Shown here one piece after another: positions 1 through 7,785 of a DNA stretch of 17,489 nt; position 1 is the stretch's first letter, and each line of letters starts with the position of its first letter. The stretch covers positions 1 through 17,489 of the forward strand of contig JAEZHS010000583.1 of assembly GCA_023436825.1 (NCBI GenBank), read 5' to 3'. Below the pieces are notes generated by a model that was given only the letters and a program-made list of their open reading frames with translations, did no database searches and had not been told where the DNA came from. Made by a program: the position numbers and the translations under genes. Origin of the DNA: Pseudomonadota bacterium. GTDB taxonomy: Bacteria; Pseudomonadota; Alphaproteobacteria; Reyranellales; Reyranellaceae.

Positions 1-364
1 CAATGTCATGGTCGGTACGGCCGATGACGATGCCTTCGACGGCGTCGGCGGCGACGACACGCTCGCCGGCGGGGCTGGTGACGACACCATCATGGGCGGC
101 GCCGGCAACGACACGATCGACGGGGGCGATGGCTCGGACACGGCGCTGTATCGTGGCGCGCGCAATCGCTACGCCGTCACGTCGACGGGCGACGTCCTGA
201 CGGTCACGGATCGAGCCACCGGCGACGGCGTCGACAGCCTGACCGGCGTCGAGTTCCTGGGCTTCAGCGACCAGGTCTTCAGGATGGGCAACAGCGCCGA
301 CAATGTCATGGTCGGTACGGCCGATGACGATGCCTTCGACGGCGTCGGCGGCGACGACACGCTC
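1..364 (+). repeat. 300-bp direct repeat within the RTX gene
   Basis: Bases 1-64 are identical to bases 301-364, an exact match that breaks only after the shared gctc. The period is 300 bp, or 100 codons, so the reading frame is kept. The unit comprises an RTX nonapeptide block plus the RYAVTSTGD-type linker. More copies may lie upstream of the window. Confidence 0.9.
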
Positions 365-1348
365 AGTGGAGGAGCCGGCAACGACACCCTATTCGGTGGC
401 GACGGCAACGACACCATCGACGGAGGTACCGGCAGCAACATTGTCTCGGGCGGCGCAGGCAACGACGTGTTCGACTTCAGGTCGGGTGCCAACGCCTTGC
501 GCGATACGCTTGCCGATCTGAACGGCGATGCGATTGCCGGCTTCGGCTCGGACGATGGGTTGGACATTCAAGGCGCATCGATCGAACGCGCAGACTTGAA
601 CATCGTCAGGAGCGCCGACGGTGTCACGATCTCCGTCGGCGGCTCGAGCTTCCAGATGACGGGAGATTTCTCCGGAGGTGACTTCATGACGGTAGCGCGC
701 GGCAGCGGTCCGGATGCGCATACGTTCGTGACCTTCGTGCCTTTCCTGCCCACCCTATCGGAAGGCGTGCGCGTGAACACCGACTCGATCAACGGTGTCG
801 CCAACGAGCCATTTCTGTTCGGCGATGGATCGGTCAGGTTCTCGCTCGAGCTCAAATCGGCGCAATCGGCGTTCCACAACACGCTCGGCGTCTACACGGT
901 CGCCACCGACGGTACGATCAGCGACGTGCACATCCTGTTCGCCGACACCCTGAATGTCGCCGGCGCGGCGCGAACCGTGGATCTCGGCACGCCAGGGGAG
1001 GGCGCGAGGCTGGCCTTCTTCCTGATACAGGACGGCTTCGATGCCTATGGCCGGCTGCCGGATGATCTCACCTTCGTGACGCCGGGAACGACCGTTCCGG
1101 CCAACATCGCGGTCGACAATGCGGTCACCCTGCACAGCGCGACGCTCGGCGACCTCGCCACCGTACCGATCTTCCATTCCAACCCGATTTTCAATCCGCC
1201 CCTCGGCACCGTTCAGGTCCTGTCGGGCGTTGCACCCGGCGGCCGCGAGCTGCAGATCGGCTTCGAGGACGTCTCCACCGTCACCGGCGACAGCGACTTC
1301 CAGGATGTCGTGGTGAGCATCCGGACAGTCGACGACGGCATCTTGTAA
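1..1348 (+). CDS. RTX calcium-binding secreted protein with DUF4114-like C-terminus (5' partial)
   Basis: The frame is open from the first base, so the true start lies upstream. The protein carries two blocks of glycine/aspartate nonapeptides of the GGxGxDxx type (for example GGAGNDTLFGGDGNDTIDGG), which form Ca2+-binding beta-rolls in proteins exported by type I secretion. Between them lies an RTX-associated segment (RYAVTSTGDVLTVTD ... DSLTGVEFLGFSD). After the second block come about 290 non-repetitive residues ending in LQIGFEDVSTVTGDSDFQD, which matches the FED...DxDFxD signature of DUF4114. No catalytic domain is visible in the part seen. A large surface or extracellular protein is likely, with an adhesin or structural role. 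The RTX class call is firm and the DUF4114 call is good; the function is unknown. No type I secretion genes lie in the window. Confidence 0.85.
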   Translation, partial: NVMVGTADDDAFDGVGGDDTLAGGAGDDTIMGGAGNDTIDGGDGSDTALYRGARNRYAVTSTGDVLTVTDRATGDGVDSLTGVEFLGFSDQVFRMGNSADNVMVGTADDDAFDGVGGDDTLSGGAGNDTLFGGDGNDTIDGGTGSNIVSGGAGNDVFDFRSGANALRDTLADLNGDAIAGFGSDDGLDIQGASIERADLNIVRSADGVTISVGGSSFQMTGDFSGGDFMTVARGSGPDAHTFVTFVPFLPTLSEGVRVNTDSINGVANEPFLFGDGSVRFSLELKSAQSAFHNTLGVYTVATDGTISDVHILFADTLNVAGAARTVDLGTPGEGARLAFFLIQDGFDAYGRLPDDLTFVTPGTTVPANIAVDNAVTLHSATLGDLATVPIFHSNPIFNPPLGTVQVLSGVAPGGRELQIGFEDVSTVTGDSDFQDVVVSIRTVDDGIL

Positions 1349-1609
1349 CGTTCGCGAGCTGTCCACGCGTCAACGTCGGCCCGGTTGGGCAATAGAGCTT
1401 GGGGTTGAGCACCAGTCTGATTGCATCAGTCGTGGTGCATTCGCCGTCGTGATCCGGAACTGTCCCAACGTGTGCATCGAGAGTCCGGACGTATGCTGTT
1501 GGGGCAATCGTGCTCGCCTCGACAATCATCTATCCGTGAAAGCGGACAAGTAGCGCTTGCTCGCCGTCTTCTGACGGGAGCAAACTTTGCTGCGCATCGG
1601 GGGAACCGA

Positions 1610-2572
1610 ATGCCCCATAGCCGCGTCGAAATCTTTGACGAGCCGGACCGCTTCGGAGAAGCAGTCGCCGGCTTCGATTGCAAGGTATTCGCCAATGGCG
1701 GCGGCCGTTTCAAGGCTGAACTGGTTTCGATCGATCTCGGACGACTCTGGATGAAGGCTGCCCGCAGCTCAACGCCCTTCGCAGCATCGCTTGCAGCGAG
1801 GAATCGCCGCATATCGCTCATGTTTCTTCCCGATCCTCAGCAGGCGCCCGTTCGACTGAACGGGATCGACCTCGATCCAGACCACCTGCTTCTCGATCAG
1901 CAGGATGGCAGCCTCCACGTACGGTCCCAGGAAAACTACCGGATGGCCTCGATGTCCCTGTCGCTCGAGGACTTTGCCGCCTCGAGCAAGGCGATCGCAG
2001 GCCACGAAATCGTCTGCGCAGAACACACAAGAGCCGTGCGGCCTCTGCCCGGACTGATGGCCCGTCTGCGTGCCCTGCATCATGCCGCCTGCGAGCAGGT
2101 TCGAAAGCGTTCATCCGCGTTCGACGACCCGAGGATGGCTCATGCCGCCGAACAGGAGCTCGTCCAAGCCATGATCGCCTCTCTCGCCGGTGTGCCGTCG
2201 GCGCACAAGGGGCGCACCGACAGTACCAGGGTGGTTTCCCGGCTCGAGGAATATCTGGAGAGCAAGGCTTGCGAACCGGTCTATGTGGCCGAAATTTGCG
2301 CCGCAATCGGCGTGTCGGGCAGCAGGCTGCGCAACTGCTGCCAGGAGCAGTTGGGGATGGGCCCGATCCATTATCTCTGGTTGCGGCGAATGCATCTCGC
2401 GCGCCGCGCGTTGCTCGACGCCGATGCCGGCTCGAAGACAGTCACACAGGTGGCGACCGAATACGGCTTCTGGGAATTGGGCCGCTTCTCCGTTGGTTAC
2501 CGCACGCTGTTCGGAGAGTCGCCCTCAGACACCATCAAGTGCTCGCGGACACTCTCATCCAAAGCGACCTAA
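1610..2572 (+). CDS. AraC-family transcriptional regulator
   Basis: This 320-residue protein has a C-terminal AraC/XylS DNA-binding domain at about residues 208-310. The first helix-turn-helix is around VAEICAAIGVSGSRLRNCC and the second around VTQVATEYGFWELGRFS. The domain ends in the family signature YRTLFGESPSD. The N-terminal 200 residues are a divergent sensor region with no motif I recognise. The frame is open back to 1421, but the ATG at 1610 is preferred: it has a GGGGGAA ribosome-binding site just upstream and gives the usual family length. A related, frame-broken copy follows 56 nt downstream, and an arylsulfatase follows that. Control of the sulfatase is plausible but unproven. Confidence 0.85.
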   Translation: MPHSRVEIFDEPDRFGEAVAGFDCKVFANGGGRFKAELVSIDLGRLWMKAARSSTPFAASLAARNRRISLMFLPDPQQAPVRLNGIDLDPDHLLLDQQDGSLHVRSQENYRMASMSLSLEDFAASSKAIAGHEIVCAEHTRAVRPLPGLMARLRALHHAACEQVRKRSSAFDDPRMAHAAEQELVQAMIASLAGVPSAHKGRTDSTRVVSRLEEYLESKACEPVYVAEICAAIGVSGSRLRNCCQEQLGMGPIHYLWLRRMHLARRALLDADAGSKTVTQVATEYGFWELGRFSVGYRTLFGESPSDTIKCSRTLSSKAT

Positions 2573-2628
2573 CGAGCGCGCCCTTTCGTTTTTGCGCCAT
2601 ACTTGCCGGGAATGGCAAAGATGGCTCC

Positions 2629-3573
2629 ATGACGAGCTGCGGCACCACGGTCCATACCGATCCCGATGACTATTGCGTCAGTGTACCAGGCGTCGCCGTC
2701 GATCTGGTGTTGACGGACAGCCGCCCCTTCAAGGCGCGGGTGGCCTGGATCAATCTGCGTCGCCTGACCCTTCTGACAATCGATGAGTCCTCGCCACATA
2801 TCGACTTCCTGTCGCTCGACCCTGCACGGGTCTTCGTCGCGTTTCCGCGGCACAACGAGCTCGTCTGTGACGCCGTACGGTTGGCTCGCGGCGACTTCGC
2901 CGTGCACAACGGCGGCCACCGTTTCCATCATCCGGCCGAGGGCGCCATTCGTTGGGGCGCGATCTCGATCTCTGGCAGGGAACTCGGAGCTGGGGCAGAC
3001 ACTGGCGGACAAGCACCTCGCGCCACCCGCAACGACTCGCTTCTTGCGACCGGCGAAACCAACGACGACCGATATGCTGCGCCTGCACGCTCGAGCCTGC
3101 CGCTTTGCCCAGACCAGACCGGACATCATGGCGCATCGCGAGGTCTCCCGGTCCGTGGAGCACGAGCTGACTCCTGCCCTTGTGAGCATGCGGGCCGCGG
3201 CCGATGGGCAGGATCGCAGCGTCGGCGACCAGCACCGGGCTGACATCATGGTGCGTTTCGCGGACGTCGTGGCCACCCAACCGCATCGGCAGCGGTTGTC
3301 GACTCTCTGCAAATCCATCGGCCTACGCCAAACGACATTGAGGATGTGTTGCAGGACTTTTCTCCCTGCAGTCCATCGGAGTACGTGCGCATTCGCCGCC
3401 TCAACCAGGTCCGCTCGCCTCTTTCGAAGGCCAGTCACGAGGACGTCGAAGTCTCGGGTGTCGCGAGGAGTCACGGCTTCGCGCAGCTGGGCCGCTTTGC
3501 GGGCGCCTACCGCGCCCTGTTCGGGGAAACACCGTCGGATACTCTGCTTCGTACCTCTGTCGAATCTGCATAG
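2629..3573 (+). pseudogene. second AraC-family regulator, broken by two compensating frameshifts
   Basis: Three frame segments together give a protein of about 314 residues, close to the intact 320-residue neighbour. Segment one runs from the ATG at 2629 to about 2995. Segment two is shifted by one base and runs to about 3352. Segment three returns to the first frame and ends at the TAG at 3571-3573. Removing one G from the GGGG at 2992-2995 joins segments one and two. Adding one C at about 3352 restores CCQD, matching CCQE in the upstream paralogue, whose DNA reads tgctgccaggag. The last segment carries the AraC ending (GFAQLGRFAGAYRALFGETPSD). This is either a recent pseudogene or two sequencing errors in an intact gene. 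It looks like an old tandem duplicate of the gene at 1610. Confidence 0.75.
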
Positions 3574-3654
3574 TCGACCGGGGGCCTGCTGGCGGAACTT
3601 GTGATCGGCTCGGTAGCAGTCCGCACCGGCCGTCCTTGACACAGGGGAAGACAG

Positions 3655-5367
3655 ATGTGTGCAAGCAGCGGCACTAAGCGACAATCGTTCTTGTCGGGGC
3701 TCCTGGCATCGACCTTCGCGGTCGGCCTCGCGACAGCGACGCCCGCCTTGGCCCAAGCGCCGGCGCAAAAGCCGCCCAATATCCTCGTCATCATGGGAGA
3801 CGACGTCGGCTGGTTCAACATCGGTGCCTACCATCGCGGCATGATGTCGGGCAAAACGCCGAACCTCGACAGGCTGGCGTCTCAAGGGATGTTGTTCACG
3901 GACTACTACGCCGAAGCGAGCTGCACGGCGGGACGCGCGAACTTCATCACGGGTGAATTGCCGATCCGCACGGGGCTGACGACGGTCGGACAGGCCGGCG
4001 CCGATGTTGGTATTCCCGCGGAGGCTTCGACGCTCGCCACTGCGCTCAGGGCCCAGGGTTACGCCACAGGGCAGTTCGGCAAGAACCACCTCGGTGACCT
4101 GAACAAGTTCCTGCCTACCGTACACGGCTTCGATGAGTTCTTCGGATACCTCTATCATCTCGATGCGATGTCGGATCCGTACTGGTACTCCTTCCCCATC
4201 GATCAGGATTACTACAACAAGTACGGCCCACGCAGCCTGATCCACAGCTACGCGACCGAGACCGACGACGCGACCGTGCAGCCGCGCTGGGGCAAGATCG
4301 GCAAGCAGAGGGTCGTCGACGAAGGGCCGCTGCCGCCCTTCCCGGACATGTCGAACGTGCAGAACATGCACGACCTGCCGTTCCTCAAGGCCAAGTACGA
4401 CATGACGACGTTCGACGAAGTGCTGGTCAAGGCGTCGAGCGACTTCATGGACAAGGCCAAGAGGGAGAACAAGCCGTTCTTCGTCTGGCACAACACCACG
4501 CGCATGCATGTCTGGACGTTCCTGTCCAAGAAGTATGGGGCGATGCAGAACAGCCAGACGGGCTACGGCCTCGAGGAAGCCGGCATGGCGCAACTCGACG
4601 ACAGCGTCGGCGCGCTGCTGAAGAAAATCGACGACATGGGCGAGGCCGACAACACCATCGTTATCTTCACGACGGACAACGGTGCGGAGGTATTCACCTG
4701 GCCGGACGGCGGCATGACCCCGTTCAAGAACACCAAGGGCACGGTCGGCGAGGGCGGCTTCCGGGTGCCGTGCATCATCCGCTGGCCGGGCCAGGTCAAG
4801 CCGGGCACGGTTCAGAACGAGATCTTCTCCGGACTGGATTGGTACCCGACGCTGATGGCTGCGGCGGGCAATCCGAACATCACCGATCAGCTGCTCAAGG
4901 GCGTGAAGCTCGGTGACCGTACCTACAAGAACCATCTCGATGGCTACAACCAGATGGACCTGCTCACCGGCAAGGGGGCGTCAAAGCGTCACGAGATCTT
5001 CTACTTCGGCGGCCCCAATCTGGGGGCGCTTCGCGTGGACGACTTCAAGTTCACGTTCTTTCAGCAGCCGTGGGGCTGGCCCGGCGAGAAGACCACCACG
5101 GACATGCCCATGCTGGTCAACCTCCGCCAGGATCCATTCGAGCGCACGCCGTCTCTTCGCGGCGAGTCGTGGAACAACAGCGCTGCCGGCTTCGGGCTCG
5201 ACTTCTTCGCCCGAGAGTTCTGGCGTTTCGTGATGGTCCAACAGTTCGTTGAGCAGTTGGCGCTGACGGCGGTCGACTATCCGCCGATGCAGGATCCGGC
5301 GTCGTTCAATCTCGATGCCGTGAAGAAGAAGATCCAGGAGATGGCGAAGAATCGCCCAGGTCAGTAG
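3655..5367 (+). CDS. secreted arylsulfatase (sulfatase family, CTAGR active site)
   Basis: A 570-residue alkaline-phosphatase-superfamily sulfatase that would hydrolyse sulfate esters in the periplasm or outside the cell. An N-terminal signal peptide ends near ATPALA-Q (residue 33). The metal site shows as NILVIMGDDVGW (Asp49/Asp50) and TTDNGAE (Asp341/Asn342). The formylglycine motif is CTAGR, with Cys90 as the residue to be oxidised and Arg94; Ala replaces the usual Pro of CxPxR. Lys143 and His145 (FGKNHLGD), His279 and His285 (HNTTRMH) and the FKNTKG lysines fit the remaining active-site positions. The ATG at 3655 has an upstream AGGGGAAG. No formylglycine-generating enzyme lies in the window, so a maturase must be encoded elsewhere. 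The two AraC genes directly upstream may regulate it. The natural substrate cannot be told. Confidence 0.92.
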   Translation: MCASSGTKRQSFLSGLLASTFAVGLATATPALAQAPAQKPPNILVIMGDDVGWFNIGAYHRGMMSGKTPNLDRLASQGMLFTDYYAEASCTAGRANFITGELPIRTGLTTVGQAGADVGIPAEASTLATALRAQGYATGQFGKNHLGDLNKFLPTVHGFDEFFGYLYHLDAMSDPYWYSFPIDQDYYNKYGPRSLIHSYATETDDATVQPRWGKIGKQRVVDEGPLPPFPDMSNVQNMHDLPFLKAKYDMTTFDEVLVKASSDFMDKAKRENKPFFVWHNTTRMHVWTFLSKKYGAMQNSQTGYGLEEAGMAQLDDSVGALLKKIDDMGEADNTIVIFTTDNGAEVFTWPDGGMTPFKNTKGTVGEGGFRVPCIIRWPGQVKPGTVQNEIFSGLDWYPTLMAAAGNPNITDQLLKGVKLGDRTYKNHLDGYNQMDLLTGKGASKRHEIFYFGGPNLGALRVDDFKFTFFQQPWGWPGEKTTTDMPMLVNLRQDPFERTPSLRGESWNNSAAGFGLDFFAREFWRFVMVQQFVEQLALTAVDYPPMQDPASFNLDAVKKKIQEMAKNRPGQ

Positions 5368-5383
5368 CGGATTGCATGACCAA

Positions 5384-5407
5384 CCCGGAGGGAGCGATCC
5401 CTCCGGG
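5384..5407 (+). terminator. strong hairpin after arylsulfatase
   Basis: A perfect 10-bp stem (CCCGGAGGGA / TCCCTCCGGG) with a GCGA loop begins 16 nt after the sulfatase stop. No U-run follows, so it may act as a Rho-assisted terminator or an mRNA 3'-end stabiliser. It also argues that the open frame reaching back to 5376 is not translated there. Confidence 0.6.
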
Positions 5408-5462
5408 CCGCCACTCCATGGGCCGATCGTCGGCTCGCGATGCTGTTTCAGAGAGGTTTCCC

Positions 5463-5993
5463 ATGACCGCCTCATCGATGCGTGAAAGAGCCATCGAGGA
5501 GCTCAGATCGTTCATCGTCCTGTCGATCTATCTCTGGATTTGCTTTGGCACCCTGGTGCTCTACAAGTCGGCCATCCTGCGAGCCGAAGGCGTTGCCTTC
5601 CTGCCGCTGGGCTTTGCCGCGCTGAAGGCCGTGGTATCGGCCAAGTTTCTCATGCTCGCCAATTTCCTGCCGATCGTGAAGCGGCGATCAGGCGAGCGCC
5701 TGATCGTGGCGATGCTCCGAAAGACGCTGTTGCTGCTGATCCTGCTGGTTGCCCTGACGTTGATCGAGGAAGCCGTGGTCGCGATGATCCATGGCCGTCC
5801 GGTCGCCGAGGCGCTTGCCGGGCTCGGCGGCGGGTCGTCCTATCAGGCCGGCGTGTCTCTCCTGCTCATGCTTCTGATCCTGTTTCCCTATGTCGGCTTC
5901 CGCACTCTGGGCGAGGCGCTGGGTATCGAGAACCTGCTTGCCATGCTGATCCAGCGGGCGGCCGCCGATGTCGCCGACACCGCCGAGCATTGA
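5463..5993 (+). CDS. four-helix integral membrane protein of unknown function
   Basis: This 176-residue protein has four predicted membrane helices, at about residues 17-39, 48-70, 88-109 and 129-149. A basic patch (VKRRSGER) lies between helices two and three, and an acidic pair (IEE) sits at the end of helix three. I recognise no family motif. The open frame extends back to 5376, but the ATG at 5463 is chosen because the longer version would read through the hairpin at 5384-5407, and AGAGG lies shortly upstream. It follows the sulfatase on the same strand with a 95-nt gap, so co-expression is possible but would need read-through of the hairpin. Confidence 0.65.
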   Translation: MTASSMRERAIEELRSFIVLSIYLWICFGTLVLYKSAILRAEGVAFLPLGFAALKAVVSAKFLMLANFLPIVKRRSGERLIVAMLRKTLLLLILLVALTLIEEAVVAMIHGRPVAEALAGLGGGSSYQAGVSLLLMLLILFPYVGFRTLGEALGIENLLAMLIQRAAADVADTAEH

Positions 5994-6043
5994 TTGGGGG
6001 CCGATCGCGCGCGCCTGTATCGATCGGGAACGGCAGGTCCGCC

Positions 6044-6590
6044 CTATTTGGCGAAGTCGACGCCGAGCTCCGGGAATGACTGGAGCATGCGGGGTACGGC
6101 CTCGTTCTGCACCTTGCCGGGGGGTACCTGGGTGCGCGACGAACTTGAAGCGTACCACCAAGGCATTGTCGGCGACCTCCGCGATACCCTGCATCTTCAA
6201 CGGCTCCAGCATCATCTCCTTCATTTCCGGATTCTCCATGATGTCGGCGCTGATCCGCTTGGTTGCCTCGCGCAGCTTGTTGAGGTTGGTGTCGCGGGCA
6301 AAGCGAAGGCGGAAGTTCGCCGCGGCCCAGTCGCGGCTGAAGTTTGTGACGTGGCCCAGCTCACCGAAGGGAATGGTGTGGATCTGGCCGTTCGGGTTGC
6401 GCAAACGGACCGAGCGCAAGGTGAAGCCTTCGACCGTGCCCTTAGCCTTTTCAGTTGATGCCGATGTTCTCCAGCGCGATCAGCACAGCCACGACGGCCA
6501 GCACGATGGACACCGTGACGCGCAGCAGGGGCATCAGAGTGCCGAGCCGCGTTGTCGTCGAAGCCGCTGCACCGGCGAGATGGCCCCGCG
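6044..6590 (-). pseudogene. remnant of MscS-type mechanosensitive ion channel
   Basis: Read on the - strand, the first recognisable piece is TRLGTLMPLLRVTVSIVLAV followed by VAVLIALENIGIN. This is a channel membrane helix that ends in a TGA at 6451-6453. Homology resumes at once in another frame with KAKGTVEGFTLRSVRLRNP and QIHTIPFGELGHVTNFSRDW, the cytoplasmic beta-domain. About 45-50 residues normally found between these parts, including the Gly/Ala-rich pore helix and the following beta segment, are absent. Near 6119-6124 a run of six G breaks the frame again; with five, the reading continues as KVQNEAVPRMLQSFPELGVD to a TAG at 6044-6046. The N-terminal helices are also missing upstream. 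The family call is strong from the conserved VRLRNP/TIPFG/VTNFSRDW motifs. Loss of the pore makes function very unlikely. The right boundary is approximate. Confidence 0.8.
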
Positions 6591-6746
6591 GGCACACGAC
6601 CGCTGTTTCGCTTCCTCGCCACAAAAGTGACTCTTCGGAAAAATGCATAGCGGCGGGCGAGTCGCCCTCCTAATAACGTCGCACAACGAGAGCCATCGGA
6701 GCGATCGCTTGAGGTGGCCAAGGTGTAGCACGTGAAGGAGGAAAAG

Positions 6747-6998
6747 ATGACAAAGACCACCATCTGCTTTGCGGCGCTCCTGGCGTTCGGGTTGCCGTTC
6801 ATGGCCTCGGCGGAGATGACCGATGCGCAGTATTGCCAGGCCATGGTCAAGAAATACCGCACCGCCAGCGGCGGCACGCAGAATAACCAGGCTGTCGCGC
6901 AAGCGATGGATCAGTGTGCCAAAGGCAACCCCGCCGCGGGTATCCCCGTCATGGAAAAAGCCCTCAGGGATGCCAAGGTGACGCTGCCGACTCGCTGA
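6747..6998 (+). CDS. small secreted protein with two cysteines, unknown function
   Basis: This 83-residue protein has a clear signal peptide cleaved near MASA-E (residue 22). The mature part is about 61 residues and mostly helical by composition. It has two cysteines (Cys30 in AQYCQAM and Cys57 in MDQCAKG) that could form a disulfide in the periplasm. The ATG at 6747 follows an excellent AAGGAGG ribosome-binding site; a GTG 15 nt upstream overlaps that site and is rejected. The gene appears to stand alone between the channel remnant and the stress-protein gene, with a hairpin after its stop. I do not recognise a named family. Confidence 0.75.
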   Translation: MTKTTICFAALLAFGLPFMASAEMTDAQYCQAMVKKYRTASGGTQNNQAVAQAMDQCAKGNPAAGIPVMEKALRDAKVTLPTR

Positions 6999-7010
6999 GG
7001 AACCAAGGTC

Positions 7011-7042
7011 CTTCCTCTCCACAGGGGTGCGTGGGGAGGAAG
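7011..7042 (+). terminator. hairpin after the small secreted protein
   Basis: The arms CTTCCTCTCC and GGGGAGGAAG pair over ten positions with one G-U, around a 12-nt loop, starting 12 nt after the stop codon. No U-run follows. Rest of 7043-7248: no gene or clear signal seen. Confidence 0.45.
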
Positions 7043-7248
7043 AGCGCCATAGCACCGTACCCTCCCAGCGGCGATGAAGGTGCTCCTGAAGTCAGCGCCG
7101 AGCGCGCGGCGACCTCGCTGTGCGCTCGCCCGCACTGCAAATGCGGCGCTCGTTGCTTCGACCCCGATAGATTGAGGATGTCAACGCTACCGCAGTGACC
7201 CGGCAAATGCCAATCTTCGGGTGAAGGCGGTTCAAGACAGGGGGGATC

Positions 7249-7689
7249 ATGTACAAGCACATACTGATCGCGACGGACGGATCGGAGGTCGCCCGCAAGG
7301 GCGTCGATCATGGACTGTCCCTCGCCAGGAGCGTCGGCGCCAAGGTCACCATCGTCATGGTGACGGAGCGCTGGCCGGTCTATGCCGGTCCCGACTGGAT
7401 ACCCGGGCCGACGGAAATGGCGGAGTACGAGGCGAGACAGAAGGAAGCGGCCACAACGGTTCTGGCCGATGTCAAAGCCGCCGCGGATCGGCTTGGCGTC
7501 GCCGCTGACACCGTTCACGTTCCCGAGGCTCAGCCCGCCGAGGCCATCATCGCCACCGCGGGTGAGCGACAGTGCGACCTCATCGTCATGGCCTCGCACG
7601 GCCGACGCGGGCTGCGCCGTCTTCTGCTCGGCAGCCAGACCTCAGAGGTCCTCGTCAGCAGTCCGGTTCCCGTTCTGGTGGTCAGATAG
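7249..7689 (+). CDS. universal stress protein, UspA family
   Basis: This 146-residue single-domain Usp opens with the family start YKHILIATDGSEVARKG and ends with SSPVPVLVVR. The nucleotide-loop region reads ASHGRRGLRRLLLGSQ (residues 115-130). It keeps the second and third glycines of the Gx2Gx9G(S/T) ATP-binding pattern (Gly118, Gly128, Ser129) but has Ala115 in place of the first, so ATP binding is likely but not certain. Such cytoplasmic proteins accompany stress, starvation or low-oxygen responses. The ATG at 7249 follows a GGGGGG stretch. The next gene, a SulP transporter, is convergent; 96 bp separate them. Confidence 0.92.
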   Translation: MYKHILIATDGSEVARKGVDHGLSLARSVGAKVTIVMVTERWPVYAGPDWIPGPTEMAEYEARQKEAATTVLADVKAAADRLGVAADTVHVPEAQPAEAIIATAGERQCDLIVMASHGRRGLRRLLLGSQTSEVLVSSPVPVLVVR

Positions 7690-7726
7690 GCGAAATCGAC
7701 TCTGCGCAGTCGTTGTCGCAACGTTT

Positions 7727-7750
7727 GCCGGAGTTCCGGCCAGGGCCTGG
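7727..7750. repeat. inverted repeats between convergent genes
   Basis: GCCGGA-GT-TCCGGC (7727-7740) is followed immediately by CCAGG-G-CCTGG (7740-7750). They lie between the convergent stress-protein and SulP genes, where a two-way terminator would be expected. Loops are very short and no U-run is present, so the role is uncertain. Confidence 0.3.
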
Positions 7751-7785
7751 AGCGTTGCCGTCAAGTTGAACCGTGCGGTTCCACC

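Noticed and set aside
1379..1390. GCCC-GGTT-GGGC hairpin after the RTX gene
   Set aside because: A four-base stem without U-run is expected by chance in GC-rich DNA.
3635..3640. TTGACA-like hexamer before the sulfatase
   Set aside because: It lies within about 20 nt of the start codon, too close for a -35 element with a -10 and leader.
2569..4935. 788-codon open frame on the - strand
   Set aside because: It lies opposite the AraC copies and the sulfatase, whose motifs are unmistakable; its translation is Arg/Val/His-rich without family motifs, a typical GC-rich antisense shadow.
5376..5462. N-terminal extension of the small membrane protein
   Set aside because: It would be encoded by the 10-bp stem hairpin, giving the NPEGAIPPG peptide often produced by translating such stems; the ATG at 5463 is better placed.
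6655..6667. GGGCGA-G-TCGCCC inverted repeat before the small secreted protein
   Set aside because: It is short, with a one-base spacer, no second copy and no known consensus; not enough to call an operator.
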